The notes: generated by a model not told the origin, from the letters alone. 64,000 nt of DNA from Anaerococcus pacaensis 9403502 (GCA_000308255.3 HG326668.1:62001-126000), one strand, 5' to 3'. Shown: positions 24,937-35,123, counted from the stretch's first letter. Numbers and translations: made by a program.

Positions 24937-26256
24937 TTACAATTTTGGCCAAATTTCTCTAGCTCTTTCTCTAGATTTTGCATGAATCATAGGTCTGTCA
25001 ACATTCGTCATTTCCCTATTTCTCATTACAAACTTACCATTGATAATGGAATCGCTTACAAGTCTACCAGTGAGCCCAAATAATACATGTCCACCCCAGT
25101 TGTTGGCATTAAGTGGTGTGACTGGGTCATAGTCTAGCATGATGATATCAGCATAGGCATCCTTTTCTAAGCGGCCTACTGGTTTTTCTAGGTATCTTTC
25201 CATGATAAGTGGGTTGTTTTTAAATTGCATATGGAGGGTTTCTGAGAATCCCTTAGTTGGGTCACAAGAATTATGAGCTAGTAAGATATTGGATACCTTC
25301 ATAGATTCAAACATATCATTTGTAAAAGCATCAGATCCGAGTCCTACTGTGATGCCACGATTTATCATCTCTAGCACTGGAGGGCATCCTACAGCGTTAT
25401 TCATATTGCTCTCTGGGTTAAAGATAGCCACTGCATCGTGATGTTTTAATATATCCATCTCACGCGAATTGATATGGACATTGTGCACTGATAGGGTGCG
25501 TGGGCTAAAGATATCAAAGCCTTCTAGTCTTTCCACACATCTTTTGCCATTGTTCTTTAGTGTAATCCATTGGTCATCTAAGCCTTCTGCTACGTGGATG
25601 TGGTAGCCGTCATATAGGCCATCCATAGTCTCACGAGATTTTTCTAAAGTTTCATCTGATACTGTAAATGAAGCATGGATACCAAAAAGACCACTAAACA
25701 TATCATCTCTTTTTTGACTTTCCTTTATCCAGTTGATATTTTCAGCTATACCTAGATCTCTTTTTTCAAGCCCATCCCTATCTGATACTTCATAGCAAAG
25801 GCTTGTTCTAATACCAACCTCTTCCGCTGCATCAGCTAGGGTAAAGAGTGAGCCTTCGATTGAGTTTGGTCCTGCGTGGTGGTCAATAAGGGTAGTTACA
25901 CCATTAGCCACTGATTCCATATAGGTCACAAGTCCATTTAGTTTAACATCCTCTAGAGTCAAGGTCTTATCAAGGGCCCACCACTGGTTTTCTAGGACAT
26001 GCATGAAATTATCAGTTGGTTTAGAAACAGCCATGCCCCTAGCATAGGTAGAATAAATATGCGAATGAGCACAGATTAGGCCAGGCATCACTACCTTGCC
26101 ACTTGCATCTATGATTTCGTCATCTTCATATATGGATAAAATCTCTGATGTTTCCCCTATATCTACTATTACATTATCTTTTATTACAACCGCCCCATCT
26201 TCGTAGAAATTGTTGGCCTGATCATTTGTAATAACTACACCGCCCTTAATAATCAT
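24937..26256 (-). CDS. ssnA: SsnA, putative purine-pathway aminohydrolase
   Basis: Metal-dependent amidohydrolase of 439 residues, cytoplasmic. The metal-binding HxH pair is His64 and His66 in GLICAHSHIYSTYARGM. Later metal and catalytic residues are in GIHASFTVS, HIHVAEGLDD, SVHNVHINSREM and GLGSDAFTNDM. The SsnA family accompanies ygfK and selenium-dependent hydroxylases. Recent genetic work on gut bacteria places ssnA in anaerobic urate/purine degradation, where it may hydrolyse a purine-derived ring. It follows ygfK by 10 bases. The exact substrate is not known to me. Confidence 0.87.
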   Translation of the reverse strand: MIIKGGVVITNDQANNFYEDGAVVIKDNVIVDIGETSEILSIYEDDEIIDASGKVVMPGLICAHSHIYSTYARGMAVSKPTDNFMHVLENQWWALDKTLTLEDVKLNGLVTYMESVANGVTTLIDHHAGPNSIEGSLFTLADAAEEVGIRTSLCYEVSDRDGLEKRDLGIAENINWIKESQKRDDMFSGLFGIHASFTVSDETLEKSRETMDGLYDGYHIHVAEGLDDQWITLKNNGKRCVERLEGFDIFSPRTLSVHNVHINSREMDILKHHDAVAIFNPESNMNNAVGCPPVLEMINRGITVGLGSDAFTNDMFESMKVSNILLAHNSCDPTKGFSETLHMQFKNNPLIMERYLEKPVGRLEKDAYADIIMLDYDPVTPLNANNWGGHVLFGLTGRLVSDSIINGKFVMRNREMTNVDRPMIHAKSRERAREIWPKL

Positions 26257-26266
26257 AATCTGCTCC

Positions 26267-28849
26267 TTAGTTTAGGTAAAAAGAATATTCTTTTTCTATT
26301 GTTTCAATCAAGGTCTTAGTTGTTTGATCGATTCTCTCATCATCGATATCAGCTTCGATGACATTTTTGTTTGCTAGTCTTATCTTATATTTACCATCAT
26401 CTAGCTTTAAGAAACCAGTATTAGTAGATTCTTCAAAGTCAAAGTTAGTCCAGAATACGGTAAATTTATCCTTGTATGGAAGGCCCACATGTGGACAAAA
26501 TACTCCACAGTTGCCGCATTCATTGCACATGCCATCTAGGTGGATGATTTGATGTGGATTTTTAAATCCTTCTACACTGATAGCTACATTTGCCCTGTTT
26601 GGACATACTTCAGTACATATTTCACATATCTTATCACAAGATAAGCATCTGTTAGCCTCAGCATTCTTGTCATCTCTTGGCTCTACTAGGTCGCCTCGTT
26701 TTTCTATGATTTCTTCATAGCTAGCTTCATAGTCGACTGTGATAAAGTCATTTTCTATTCCTTCTTTTTTGAGGATGTCGATAGCTACATTTTTAGCACT
26801 CGCCATAGCTCCAACTACAGACCTAGGTCCTTTTATAACATCGCCTGCAAAATATACATTAGCTAGACTGCTTTCATTGGTATCAAGGACTTCTACCTTG
26901 CCGTTGTCATCAAAATTGATGCCAGCATTTGCATAGATTCCTATATCATCTGACCTACCTGTAGCTATAACAACGTATTTGTATTCACCAGTTAATTTGT
27001 CAAACTCACCGTCAAATGCTTTGTTATATTCGATTTCAATCCCATAAGCCTTAACTAAGTCTAGGTCTTTTTCGATGATTGATTTATCAACTAGGTTGTT
27101 TACATAGCCGTAAGCTTCATCTGATTTTTCAATGACCTTAACATCCATTCCGTTGCGGCGAAGATATATAGCTGCTGCAAGGCCTGCAGGACCTGCTCCT
27201 ACTATATAAGACTTATTTTCAGTTTTAATCTCAGGTGTTTCGATTTTTGCTACAAAGTCAACTTGGGCATTGTCTGTCACAAGTTTTTTAACATTTCTAA
27301 TTTCAACTGCCTTGTCATAGTCAACCCTGGTACAAGATTTTTGGCAGAAGGCATAGCAGATTTCTGATAATATAGCTGGTGCTGTGTTATCAATGGCTAT
27401 AACTTCCATTGCTTTGGCATAGTCATTTTTAGCTGCATAGTTCACATACGCTGCTACTTGTTGGTTGATTGGGCAACCATCAGTTTGACAAGGTGCATTG
27501 AAACAATCGGTAAGTGGAAGTTCAGTTTTCCATTTGCGGTCTCTGACTTTTTCCTTAGGATTTTTGGCGTATTTGTCAGTATTTAATACTTCTTCGTAGA
27601 ATTTATTGAGCTTTTCAGTATCTACACCAGTGTACTCTCTGCCTAGTAGAGGCTCTGTGATTTCAGCAAGTTGCTTCATTCTATAGTAGCCACCTGGTTT
27701 TAGTAGGGTAGTTGAAACTGTGATTGGTTGGTTGAATATTTCAAATAATTCGTATACATTTAGTGCATCTGCCCCGCCACAGTAGCTCATAGGTAGCTTG
27801 TCGCCAAAGGCATCGGTTAGTTTTTTAGCAACAGCTATTGTTAGTGGAAGTAGCGCCCTACCTGACATGTACATGTCATCAGATGGCAATTCGCCTTTCT
27901 TTTGGAAGACCGGGAAGGTATTTGATAGCTTCACTCCAAAGGTCAGATCATTTGCTTTGCCGAGTTCTAATAGGTTTGTAAAGATACGGATAGCATCTTC
28001 AAATTGTAGGTCGTTTATAAAGTGATGGTCATCAAAGCTTACATAAGCAAATCCAAGTTTTTTAAGTATATCTGTTGCAAATTCGTAGCCTGCAAGTGTC
28101 GGGTTACATTTTACATAAGTGTGCAGGTGTTTTTCTTCGATGAGGTATTTGGCTATAGATTCTATCTCATCAGCTGGACAGCCGTGCATGGTTGATAGGG
28201 TGATAGAATTACATACTTCTGGCCCAATTTTTTCAATATCCTCTAGGGTAACGTTCTCAAACAAATCGATATTAGCTTTTAAATATTCGATAGCATCTTT
28301 GTATACATCAGTATTTGATGCATCTTTTAGAGATTCTAAGAAATTATCGATTTTAGGGCTCTTGATTCCTTCAAGGTTGTAGCCTGCTGACATGTTTAGT
28401 GTGAAATCTTTGCTATCAGCTAGACCCCATTCTTTGGCAAGGACTTGGATAGCTATATGGCTTTTGATGTATTCATCTAGGGCATCAGCTACGGTAAGTT
28501 CTGTAGACCATTCGCAGTTGTAGGCTTCATCTTCGCTTACTATACATGGTTTTGGTATAGCAGCCATGATTTCTTCTCCATCCATGATTTGGACAGTCTT
28601 TAGTTCTATGTACCTACCACCTACTAGATAAGAGGCTATGATGTTTTGAGCTAATTGACTATGAGGTCCTGCTGCAGGTCCTATGGCAGAAGAAATTTCT
28701 TCGTGAAATGTAGTTTTTAACTTAGCTCCGCTAGTATTTTTGTAAAATTTATCTTTTGGTATGGAAAATACTGTCTCAGTAGTCTTATACTCATCCAGCG
28801 CCCATGTTATGAGTTTTTCAAAGCTTATCGGCCTCATGAAATCGCTCAT
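26267..28849 (-). CDS. ygfK: YgfK, multi-cluster iron-sulfur flavoprotein of purine degradation
   Basis: Large cytoplasmic redox protein of 860 residues. The N-terminal half (to about 430) resembles a dihydroorotate/dihydropyrimidine dehydrogenase-type barrel. A GltD-like part follows, with CNAPCQTDGCPINQQ near 450 and CYAFCQKSCTR near 500. It continues with a Rossmann fold (IVGAGPAGLAAAIYLRR near 550) and a second nucleotide site (FAGDVIKGPRSVVGAM). The C-terminus has ferredoxin-like Cys groups between about 735 and 790 (CLSCDKICEIC, CNECGNCGVFC). In E. coli it was once called a selenate reductase subunit. Newer work ties it to anaerobic urate breakdown, perhaps reducing a purine ring with NAD(P)H. 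The ATG at 28849 is chosen because an AGGAG site lies 6 bases before it; the longer frame would start inside that site. Confidence 0.87.
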   Translation of the reverse strand: MSDFMRPISFEKLITWALDEYKTTETVFSIPKDKFYKNTSGAKLKTTFHEEISSAIGPAAGPHSQLAQNIIASYLVGGRYIELKTVQIMDGEEIMAAIPKPCIVSEDEAYNCEWSTELTVADALDEYIKSHIAIQVLAKEWGLADSKDFTLNMSAGYNLEGIKSPKIDNFLESLKDASNTDVYKDAIEYLKANIDLFENVTLEDIEKIGPEVCNSITLSTMHGCPADEIESIAKYLIEEKHLHTYVKCNPTLAGYEFATDILKKLGFAYVSFDDHHFINDLQFEDAIRIFTNLLELGKANDLTFGVKLSNTFPVFQKKGELPSDDMYMSGRALLPLTIAVAKKLTDAFGDKLPMSYCGGADALNVYELFEIFNQPITVSTTLLKPGGYYRMKQLAEITEPLLGREYTGVDTEKLNKFYEEVLNTDKYAKNPKEKVRDRKWKTELPLTDCFNAPCQTDGCPINQQVAAYVNYAAKNDYAKAMEVIAIDNTAPAILSEICYAFCQKSCTRVDYDKAVEIRNVKKLVTDNAQVDFVAKIETPEIKTENKSYIVGAGPAGLAAAIYLRRNGMDVKVIEKSDEAYGYVNNLVDKSIIEKDLDLVKAYGIEIEYNKAFDGEFDKLTGEYKYVVIATGRSDDIGIYANAGINFDDNGKVEVLDTNESSLANVYFAGDVIKGPRSVVGAMASAKNVAIDILKKEGIENDFITVDYEASYEEIIEKRGDLVEPRDDKNAEANRCLSCDKICEICTEVCPNRANVAISVEGFKNPHQIIHLDGMCNECGNCGVFCPHVGLPYKDKFTVFWTNFDFEESTNTGFLKLDDGKYKIRLANKNVIEADIDDERIDQTTKTLIETIEKEYSFYLN

Positions 28850-28881
28850 ATTAGTCTCCTTTCTCAATTTTAAAGTTAAAA

Positions 28882-28928
28882 ATAACCCATATTATGAAAG
28901 TATATTATCTTTTCAAAATATGGGTTAT
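28882..28928 (-). terminator. Intrinsic terminator between carbamate kinase and ygfK
   Basis: A 12-bp stem ATAACCCATATT (28882-28893) with AATATGGGTTAT (28917-28928), plus an inner TGAAA/TTTCA stem, begins 4 bases after the arcC stop. On the minus strand a broken U tract (TTTTTAACTTT) follows. ygfK starts only 32 bases further on, so this element probably sets the ratio of downstream ygfK-ssnA expression rather than blocking it. Confidence 0.72.
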
Positions 28929-28931
28929 AAC

Positions 28932-29864
28932 TTACTTAATCCAAGTTCCTGTGCTGCCTGTTAGGGCGTCTTTTGCATTTTCTAGACTTGTAATAACTGC
29001 TTGTCTACCTTCTTTGGTGTCTACAAAGCTCATAGCAGCTTCTACTTTTGGAAGCATAGAGCCTTTGGCAAATTGTCCTTCTTCTATATATCTTTGGGCA
29101 TCTTCGAGAGTTAGCTCAGATAAATCTTCTTGGTTTTCTTTGCCGAAGTTTATAGCAACTTTTTCGACTGCTGTAAGGATTACTAGTGTATCGCAATCTA
29201 ATAGCTCAGCTAGTTTTGCTGATGAGAAGTCCTTATCAATTACTGCATCCACACCTACATATCTGTCGTTTTCGCGAAGCACTGGTATACCACCACCGCC
29301 GCCTGCTATTACTAGAGCGCCAGAATCATTTAATGTTAGGATGATATCTTTTTCTACTATATCAAGTGGCTTTGGACTTGCTACTACTCTACGGTAGCCA
29401 CGGCCAGCATCTTCTTTCATTACCACGCCTGTTTCTTGCTCGATAGCCTTAGCTTCTTCTTCTGTGTAGAAGGCACCGATTGGTTTGGTAGGATCTTTGA
29501 ACGCTGGGTCTTTTTCATCTACCATTACTTGTGTAACTACTGTTGCTACTGGAACATCGAGGCCTCGAGCTATGAATTCATTTTGTAGGGCATTTTGTAG
29601 GTGGAAACCTATATAGCCTTGGCTCATAGCACCGCATTCAGGAAATGGCATTTGAGGAATTTTGTCATTGTATTGGTAAGCAACATCCATGGCTTGGTTG
29701 ATCATACCAACTTGTGGTCCGTTACCATGAGATAGGACTACCTTGTAGCCTTCTTCAACCAAAGATGCTATAGCGCTAGCTGTCGATTTTACTGCTTGTT
29801 TTTGCTCTTCTGGAGTATTGCCTAGGGCATTGCCCCCTAGAGCTACTAATATTTTTTTATTCAT
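28932..29864 (-). CDS. arcC: Carbamate kinase
   Basis: Cytoplasmic kinase of 310 residues. It has the N-terminal KILVALGGNALGNTPEEQ, the ATP/carbamoyl phosphate site VLSHGNGPQVGMINQA, GAMSQGYIG, VVASPKPLDIVE and IAGGGGGIPV. It transfers phosphate from carbamoyl phosphate to ADP, yielding ATP, CO2 and ammonia. Here the carbamoyl phosphate should come from the YgeW carbamoyltransferase, so this is the energy-yielding step of the purine pathway. It corresponds to yqeA in the E. coli cluster. It follows hyuA by 15 bases. Confidence 0.95.
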   Translation of the reverse strand: MNKKILVALGGNALGNTPEEQKQAVKSTASAIASLVEEGYKVVLSHGNGPQVGMINQAMDVAYQYNDKIPQMPFPECGAMSQGYIGFHLQNALQNEFIARGLDVPVATVVTQVMVDEKDPAFKDPTKPIGAFYTEEEAKAIEQETGVVMKEDAGRGYRRVVASPKPLDIVEKDIILTLNDSGALVIAGGGGGIPVLRENDRYVGVDAVIDKDFSSAKLAELLDCDTLVILTAVEKVAINFGKENQEDLSELTLEDAQRYIEEGQFAKGSMLPKVEAAMSFVDTKEGRQAVITSLENAKDALTGSTGTWIK

Positions 29865-29879
29865 ATATTTCTTTCTCTA

Positions 29880-31241
29880 TTAAAAATGTCTTTTGATAAA
29901 TTCTCCGCAGCCCTTATCGGCTACTAGTTCATTGTCTTTGATAAGGAAATTGCCACGAGATAGGACTGTAGCTACTTTATAGTCTGATGTAAAACCTTCA
30001 TAAGTCGTATAATCTACCGCAGAGTGCCTGTTGGCTTGGGTGATTGTATAAGACTTGTGATCAATTATTACAATATCAGCATCAGATCCTGGTGCTATGA
30101 TTCCTTTTTTTGGATACATGCCAAATATTTTGGCAGGATTGGTACACATTACTTCTATTAGCTTTTCTAAACTAATGCCTCTTTTGAGGCCGTGGGTTAA
30201 AGTTAGCTCGATTCGTTCTTCTACACCTGGTATACCACCTGGGCAAGTAAAGAAATTGTCTTTGTGAGGGAGTTTTTCAGTTTCATAATAAAAAGGACAA
30301 TGGTCGGTGGCAACTACTTCTACATCACCATCGATAATTCCTTGCCAGAGCGCTTCTTGGTCAATAGCTTTTCTTAGTGGAGGAGCACAAATGTATTTGA
30401 TCCCTTCTGCATTGCCCCCATCTATGAGTTTGTTTTCATCTAAGATTAGATATTGGGTGCAGGTTTCACAGTGGATATTTTTAAGGCCTCTCTTACGGGC
30501 AAGCTTTATCTCATCAAGCCCAGCCTTAGTAGAAGTATGGACTATGTAAAGTTCTGGGGCGCCTGCAAGTTCTGATAGGTAGGCTAATCTATTGATGGCC
30601 TCAGCTTCTGTGATATCAGGTCTGGTGTAGGCATGATAGATTGGATCGGTGTGGCCCGCTTTCATAGCCTCATCCCTTAGCTCAAAGATCATTCCATCAT
30701 TTTCACAATGGACACAGACAACTGTGCCTGTTTCTTTAGCTTTTTTTAGGACCTTTAGGATAGAAACATCGTCGATTTTGCCCCCGTAGGTTGTATAAAT
30801 TTTTGTGGAAACGATTCCACTATCAAAAAGTGCTTGGAATTCATCTAAAATAGCTGGGGGTGTTTCTTGAATAGCTCCATGGAAGGAATAATCTATTATT
30901 GAATTACCATTTGCCTTTTCGTGGTACTGGTTAACCATATCAGTAACTGTAGTTCCCCTCTCCCCAAAAGAGATGTGGTCTACATTGCTAGTGGTTCCTC
31001 CAAATGCTGCTGCAACAGATCCTGTATAAAAATCATCCACTGCCACATATTGGCCAAGGTCTAGGGTAAAGTGGGTATGAACATCAATCCCACCAGGGAT
31101 AACTAGGCGATTGTTTGCATCATAAACTTCGCATGAATCAGTGTCTAGGTCTTTGCCTATTTCGGTTATGATTTCGCCATCGATTTTGATATCTACGATG
31201 TTTTCACCATTTAAGTTTGCGTTTTTAATGATTAGGGTCAT
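29880..31241 (-). CDS. hyuA: Dihydropyrimidinase/hydantoinase-type amidohydrolase
   Basis: Zinc amidohydrolase of 453 residues opening cyclic ureides. Metal ligands are His55 and His57 in GGIDVHTHF. The carbamylated Lys is Lys147 in GIVSTKIYTTYGGK, followed by CVHCENDGM, IVHTSTKAG and ATDHCPFYYE. The family cleaves hydantoins and dihydropyrimidines. In this cluster it probably opens a ring such as a hydantoin derived from urate, giving a ureido acid for YgeY/YgeW. The exact substrate is inferred. A hairpin (31271-31299) lies between ygeY and this gene. Confidence 0.88.
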   Translation of the reverse strand: MTLIIKNANLNGENIVDIKIDGEIITEIGKDLDTDSCEVYDANNRLVIPGGIDVHTHFTLDLGQYVAVDDFYTGSVAAAFGGTTSNVDHISFGERGTTVTDMVNQYHEKANGNSIIDYSFHGAIQETPPAILDEFQALFDSGIVSTKIYTTYGGKIDDVSILKVLKKAKETGTVVCVHCENDGMIFELRDEAMKAGHTDPIYHAYTRPDITEAEAINRLAYLSELAGAPELYIVHTSTKAGLDEIKLARKRGLKNIHCETCTQYLILDENKLIDGGNAEGIKYICAPPLRKAIDQEALWQGIIDGDVEVVATDHCPFYYETEKLPHKDNFFTCPGGIPGVEERIELTLTHGLKRGISLEKLIEVMCTNPAKIFGMYPKKGIIAPGSDADIVIIDHKSYTITQANRHSAVDYTTYEGFTSDYKVATVLSRGNFLIKDNELVADKGCGEFIKRHF

Positions 31242-31270
31242 TTAAAAACTCCTCTATCAACATAAGTTTT

Positions 31271-31299
31271 TAGCTAAGCCCCTTCTCGGAGCTTAGCTA
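31271..31299. other. Intercistronic hairpin between ygeY and hyuA
   Basis: A perfect 9-bp stem TAGCTAAGC/GCTTAGCTA surrounds an 11-base GC-rich loop. On the minus strand it is followed by AAAAACTT, not by a U tract, so it is not a typical terminator. It may stabilise the 3' end of the upstream mRNA segment or act in processing. Confidence 0.5.
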
Positions 31300-31307
31300 T
31301 CACTTTA

Positions 31308-32642
31308 TTATTTATTTTCTGTATATACTAGTGGTAGAGCTGCATAAACTGCTGCACATGTTACTAGGTCTTGTTTCCAAGTTACTTCGTTTGGAGCGTG
31401 AGCTTGGTCTTCTGCACCTGGTCCAAAACCGATTGTTGGAATACCATGACGACCCATTGTAGCTACACCGTTTGTAGAGAATGTCCATTTGTCTGTAAGT
31501 GGTCTTTCAGCACGTTTCTTTTCTTCTTTTTCAGATGGTGGAGCTATTCTTTCGTCACCATATAGGTTTTTATATGCATCTTCTAGAGCTTTTGTTACTT
31601 CATGGTCTTCTGGAATTACCCATGTTGGGAAGTAAGAATCTTGTTCGTATTCTAGACCAGTCCAGCTTGCACGTTTGTATGTGTACATAGTAACTTTTGC
31701 ACCCCATTTTTTAACTGATGGTAGGTCTTCGATTTCTTTGATACATGATTCATATGTTTCGCCAGCTGTCATACGACGGTCCAGTGAGATAGCACAAGAG
31801 TCAGCTACAGCACATCTAGATGGAGATGTGAAGAAGATTTCAGATGTTGTTACAGTACCGCGGCCAAGGAAGTTTGCTTCTTTGTATTCTGGGTTGTATT
31901 TTTCATCTAGCATCTTGACAAGACCTTTGATTTCTGTATCATCAGCTGCATCATTTTCGTTAAGGGCTTCTACTTCTTTAAGGATGTCAGCCATTTTATA
32001 AATAGCATTTTCCCCTCTTTCAGGAGCTGAACCGTGGCAAGATACACCTTCTACTTCAACTCTGATTTCCATACGACCTCTTTGGCCTCTGTAGATTCCA
32101 CCATCTGTTGGTTCTGTTGATACTACAAATTCTGGTTTGATATCTTGTTGTTCAATCATGTATAACCAGCAGTTACCATCACAGTCTTCTTCTTGAACTG
32201 TTCCAGTAACTAGTACTCTAAATTTGTCATTTAGGTATCCAAGGTCTTTAAGGATTTTTGCACCGTATACAGCAGAAACTGGTCCACCAAGTTGGTCAGA
32301 TGTACCACGTCCACCGATTGTTGTATCATCTTCGAATCCTTCGTATGGGTCAAAATCCCAGTTGTCGATGTTACCAATACCTACAGTATCGATGTGGCCG
32401 TCAAATGCGATTTGAACATCACCTGTTCCCATTTCACCAAGTACGTTACCTTGAGGGTCAATCCAAGCTTTGTCAAAGCCAAGTTTTTCCATTTCTTCTT
32501 GGATACGACGAGCCTTGTCACCTTCTTCTGTTGATTCACCTTTTAGGCGAACTAGGTCACGAAGGAATGCTACCATGTCATCTTGATAGCCTTTAGCAGC
32601 TTCTTTTATAGCGTCAAAATCAATTTTTAGTGTTTCTGTCAT
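31308..32642 (-). CDS. ygeY: YgeY, M20-family metallohydrolase
   Basis: Cytoplasmic M20 peptidase/deacylase of 444 residues. The first zinc ligand and catalytic Asp are in [12 protein letters not shown]. Other conserved sites are [13 protein letters not shown], the catalytic Glu pair in [18 protein letters not shown], and the dimer-domain [10 protein letters not shown]; the last His is in [16 protein letters not shown]. In E. coli the gene lies between ygeX and hyuA. Here it probably removes a carbamoyl or acyl group from a ureido acid. It overlaps nothing and follows ygeW by 9 bases. Confidence 0.88.
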   Translation of the reverse strand: MTETLKIDFDAIKEAAKGYQDDMVAFLRDLVRLKGESTEEGDKARRIQEEMEKLGFDKAWIDPQGNVLGEMGTGDVQIAFDGHIDTVGIGNIDNWDFDPYEGFEDDTTIGGRGTSDQLGGPVSAVYGAKILKDLGYLNDKFRVLVTGTVQEEDCDGNCWLYMIEQQDIKPEFVVSTEPTDGGIYRGQRGRMEIRVEVEGVSCHGSAPERGENAIYKMADILKEVEALNENDAADDTEIKGLVKMLDEKYNPEYKEANFLGRGTVTTSEIFFTSPSRCAVADSCAISLDRRMTAGETYESCIKEIEDLPSVKKWGAKVTMYTYKRASWTGLEYEQDSYFPTWVIPEDHEVTKALEDAYKNLYGDERIAPPSEKEEKKRAERPLTDKWTFSTNGVATMGRHGIPTIGFGPGAEDQAHAPNEVTWKQDLVTCAAVYAALPLVYTENK

Positions 32643-32651
32643 TTTTATCTC

Positions 32652-33848
32652 CTATTTTTCTAATCTATTTGTAGCGTCATCAACTAATCTATTTAGTAAT
32701 TCTTCTGGATTTTCAATTTTTTGTAGGAAGATCATAGCAGCTATGATATATGGTTTGTAGCTAGCTTCTTTGTATAGAGGAACTCTGTATCTATCAAATA
32801 CTGATTCGTCAACTTCACCTTCTTCTGCAGATACACCTGTGATATCAGCTGGTAGGCAGTGCATGTATAAAGCTTTACCATCTTTTGTAAGTTTCATCAT
32901 TTCTTCTGTAGCTGCCCAGTCTTTGTGTTCAGCATTTTGACGAAGTAATCTTTGTTCTAGTTCATCGATACCTTCTTGGTTGCCTTCGCCGTATAGTTTT
33001 GTTCTTTCTTCCATAGCTGCAAATGGTGCCCAAGATTTTGGATATACGATATCAGCATCTTCGAATGCTTCTTTCATGTCATTTGTAACTTTGAATGAAC
33101 CGCCGTATGTTTCAGCGTTTTTCTTAGCGATTTCTTCAACTTCTGGCATGATTTCATATCCTTCTGGGTGAGCAAGAACTACATCCATACCCATTCTTGT
33201 AAATAGGGCAGAGATACCTTGAGGAACTGAAAGTGGTTTACCATAGCTTGGAGAATAAGCCCAAGTCATTGCTACTTTTTTACCTTTAAGGTTTTCAAGT
33301 CCTCCAAATTCGTGGATTACATGAAGCATATCAGCCATAGCTTGAGTTGGGTGGTCGATGTCACATTGTAAGTTTACTAGAGTTGGTCTTTGTTCTAGGA
33401 CACCTTCATCATAGCCTTCTTGTACATATTCTGAGAAGTCTTTCATATATTGATAGCCTTTACCGATGTACATATCATCACGGATACCTATTACATCAGC
33501 CATAAATGAAATCATGTTTGCTGTTTCTTTTACTGTTTCACCGTGAGCTACTTGGCTTTTGCCTTCATCGAAGTCTTGTACTTCAAGACCTAGTAGGTTA
33601 CAAGCAGATGCAAATGAGAATCTTGTTCTAGTAGAGTTGTCTCTAAATAGTGAGATTCCAAGGCCTGAATCAAAGATTTTTGGAGAGATATTTTCTTCTC
33701 TCATAGCACGTAGGATATCAGCCACTTTCCAGATAGCTTCTAGTTCTTCTTCTGATTTATCCCATGTGTGGAAAAAGTCATCTTGGTATAGGTTTTTGTA
33801 GTCAAGTTCGCCTAGTTCGCCAATTAGTTGTTTAATGTTATCTGTCAT
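32652..33848 (-). CDS. ygeW: YgeW, knotted carbamoyltransferase
   Basis: Carbamoyltransferase of 398 residues. Carbamoyl phosphate is held by STRTR (72-76) in SLFRDNSTRTRFSF; HPTQ (166-169) and the later MHCLPADITGVSAEEG complete the site. The protein is larger than aspartate or ornithine carbamoyltransferases (about 310-340), as expected for YgeW. This family is proposed to act on 2,3-diureidopropionate. In the catabolic direction it would release carbamoyl phosphate, used by carbamate kinase. It lies between dpaL and ygeY, 14 and 9 bases away. Direction and substrate are inferred from neighbours. Confidence 0.9.
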   Translation of the reverse strand: MTDNIKQLIGELGELDYKNLYQDDFFHTWDKSEEELEAIWKVADILRAMREENISPKIFDSGLGISLFRDNSTRTRFSFASACNLLGLEVQDFDEGKSQVAHGETVKETANMISFMADVIGIRDDMYIGKGYQYMKDFSEYVQEGYDEGVLEQRPTLVNLQCDIDHPTQAMADMLHVIHEFGGLENLKGKKVAMTWAYSPSYGKPLSVPQGISALFTRMGMDVVLAHPEGYEIMPEVEEIAKKNAETYGGSFKVTNDMKEAFEDADIVYPKSWAPFAAMEERTKLYGEGNQEGIDELEQRLLRQNAEHKDWAATEEMMKLTKDGKALYMHCLPADITGVSAEEGEVDESVFDRYRVPLYKEASYKPYIIAAMIFLQKIENPEELLNRLVDDATNRLEK

Positions 33849-33862
33849 ATTTCATCTCCTTT

Positions 33863-35101
33863 TTATCTTTGAATTGTATATTTGTAATCGCCTTCATTAG
33901 TGTAATACCCATCCCAAACTACTTGTCTATAGTGAGCGAAGTCTGTATCGCCTTCTGTTGAGATTAGTAGGATTACTGAATTTTCATCTAGTTTTAATTT
34001 TTCTTTGATATCAGCTAAGTCTTCTCTTTGAAGGACTTCTGATACTACACCCATAGTAGCAGCACCAGATTCACCTGATATCACGCGTTTGTCATCTTTT
34101 AGAGGGTTACCTAAGATTCTCATACCTCTAGCTGCAGCTGTATCTGGTACAGACATGAATGCATCCGCATAAGAATTTAGTACTGGCCAACCTACTGTTA
34201 CTGGTTCACCACAAGCTAGTCCTGCCATGATTGTATCAAGAGATCCTGTTACATTGTGGATTTCTCCATCATTAGCCTTAGCTGTGATGTAGTTACAATT
34301 TGCTGCTTCTGGTTCTACTACTGTGATAAATGGTTTTTCATCTCCTTCGTATACTGATGAGAAATAACCAGTTACACCTGTTGCAAATGATCCAACACCT
34401 GCTTGAACGAAGATGTGGCTTGGTTTAAGTCCTGCTTCTTTTAATTGTTCGTTTGCTTCTTTAGCAAGAGTAGCGTAGCCTTGGATAATCCATGTAGGAA
34501 TTTCTTCATAACCTTCCCATGCAGTATCTTGAACCATTACCCAGCCCTTTTCTTCTGCATATTGGTTAGCAAGTCTTACACAATCATCGTAGTTTAGGCC
34601 ATCCATGATATCACACTCAGCACCTAAAGCTCTGATATTATCGCGTCTTTCTAGGGCAGAGCCATCAGGCATGATAACTACACATCCTTGTTTAAGTTGG
34701 TTAGCAGTCCATGCTACACCCCTACCGTGGTTACCGTCTGTTGCTGTTACGAATGTTATTTCGCCAAGCTGCTCTCTTATCTCATCAGATATCATTTTTT
34801 CAAATGGTAATTCTTCGATGCTAAGACCGAGCTTTTGAGCTATGTATTTACCTATAGCAAATGATCCGCCAAGTACCTTAAAGGCATTGAGGCCAAATCT
34901 ATATGACTCATCTTTTACAAATATGTCTTTCACGCCGAATTGTTCAGCTAAGTTTGATAGTCTAACTAATGGAGTCACCTCATAGTCAGGGAAACTTTCG
35001 TGAAAGCTTGCTGCTGTGTTAACGGTTTTTTCATCGATAAAATCGAGTGAAGCTTTGCTACCGACATTTTCATTAATTACAATGTTATATGTTTTTTCCA
35101 C
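33863..35101 (-). CDS. dpaL: Diaminopropionate ammonia-lyase (YgeX)
   Basis: PLP enzyme of 412 residues. The cofactor Lys is Lys75 in SYRFGLNAFKVLGGSFAIG. ATDGNHGRGVAW and GVGSFATGVTGYF form the phosphate-binding loop, and GLACGEPVTVGW is typical of the family. It splits 2,3-diaminopropionate into pyruvate and two ammonia molecules, the final step of the pathway encoded downstream. It is the first gene of the first island transcript. The promoter at 35178-35206 matches consensus fully. The start is the ATG at 35101. Confidence 0.93.
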   Translation of the reverse strand: MEKTYNIVINENVGSKASLDFIDEKTVNTAASFHESFPDYEVTPLVRLSNLAEQFGVKDIFVKDESYRFGLNAFKVLGGSFAIGKYIAQKLGLSIEELPFEKMISDEIREQLGEITFVTATDGNHGRGVAWTANQLKQGCVVIMPDGSALERRDNIRALGAECDIMDGLNYDDCVRLANQYAEEKGWVMVQDTAWEGYEEIPTWIIQGYATLAKEANEQLKEAGLKPSHIFVQAGVGSFATGVTGYFSSVYEGDEKPFITVVEPEAANCNYITAKANDGEIHNVTGSLDTIMAGLACGEPVTVGWPVLNSYADAFMSVPDTAAARGMRILGNPLKDDKRVISGESGAATMGVVSEVLQREDLADIKEKLKLDENSVILLISTEGDTDFAHYRQVVWDGYYTNEGDYKYTIQR

Positions 35102-35123
35102 ACCTATACCCTTTCTTTGTTTT

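Noticed and set aside
31371-32596. Several plus-strand ORFs inside ygeY, some with Cys/His-rich translations
   Set aside because: They are shadows of a complete, motif-bearing M20 hydrolase on the minus strand and lack ribosome sites.
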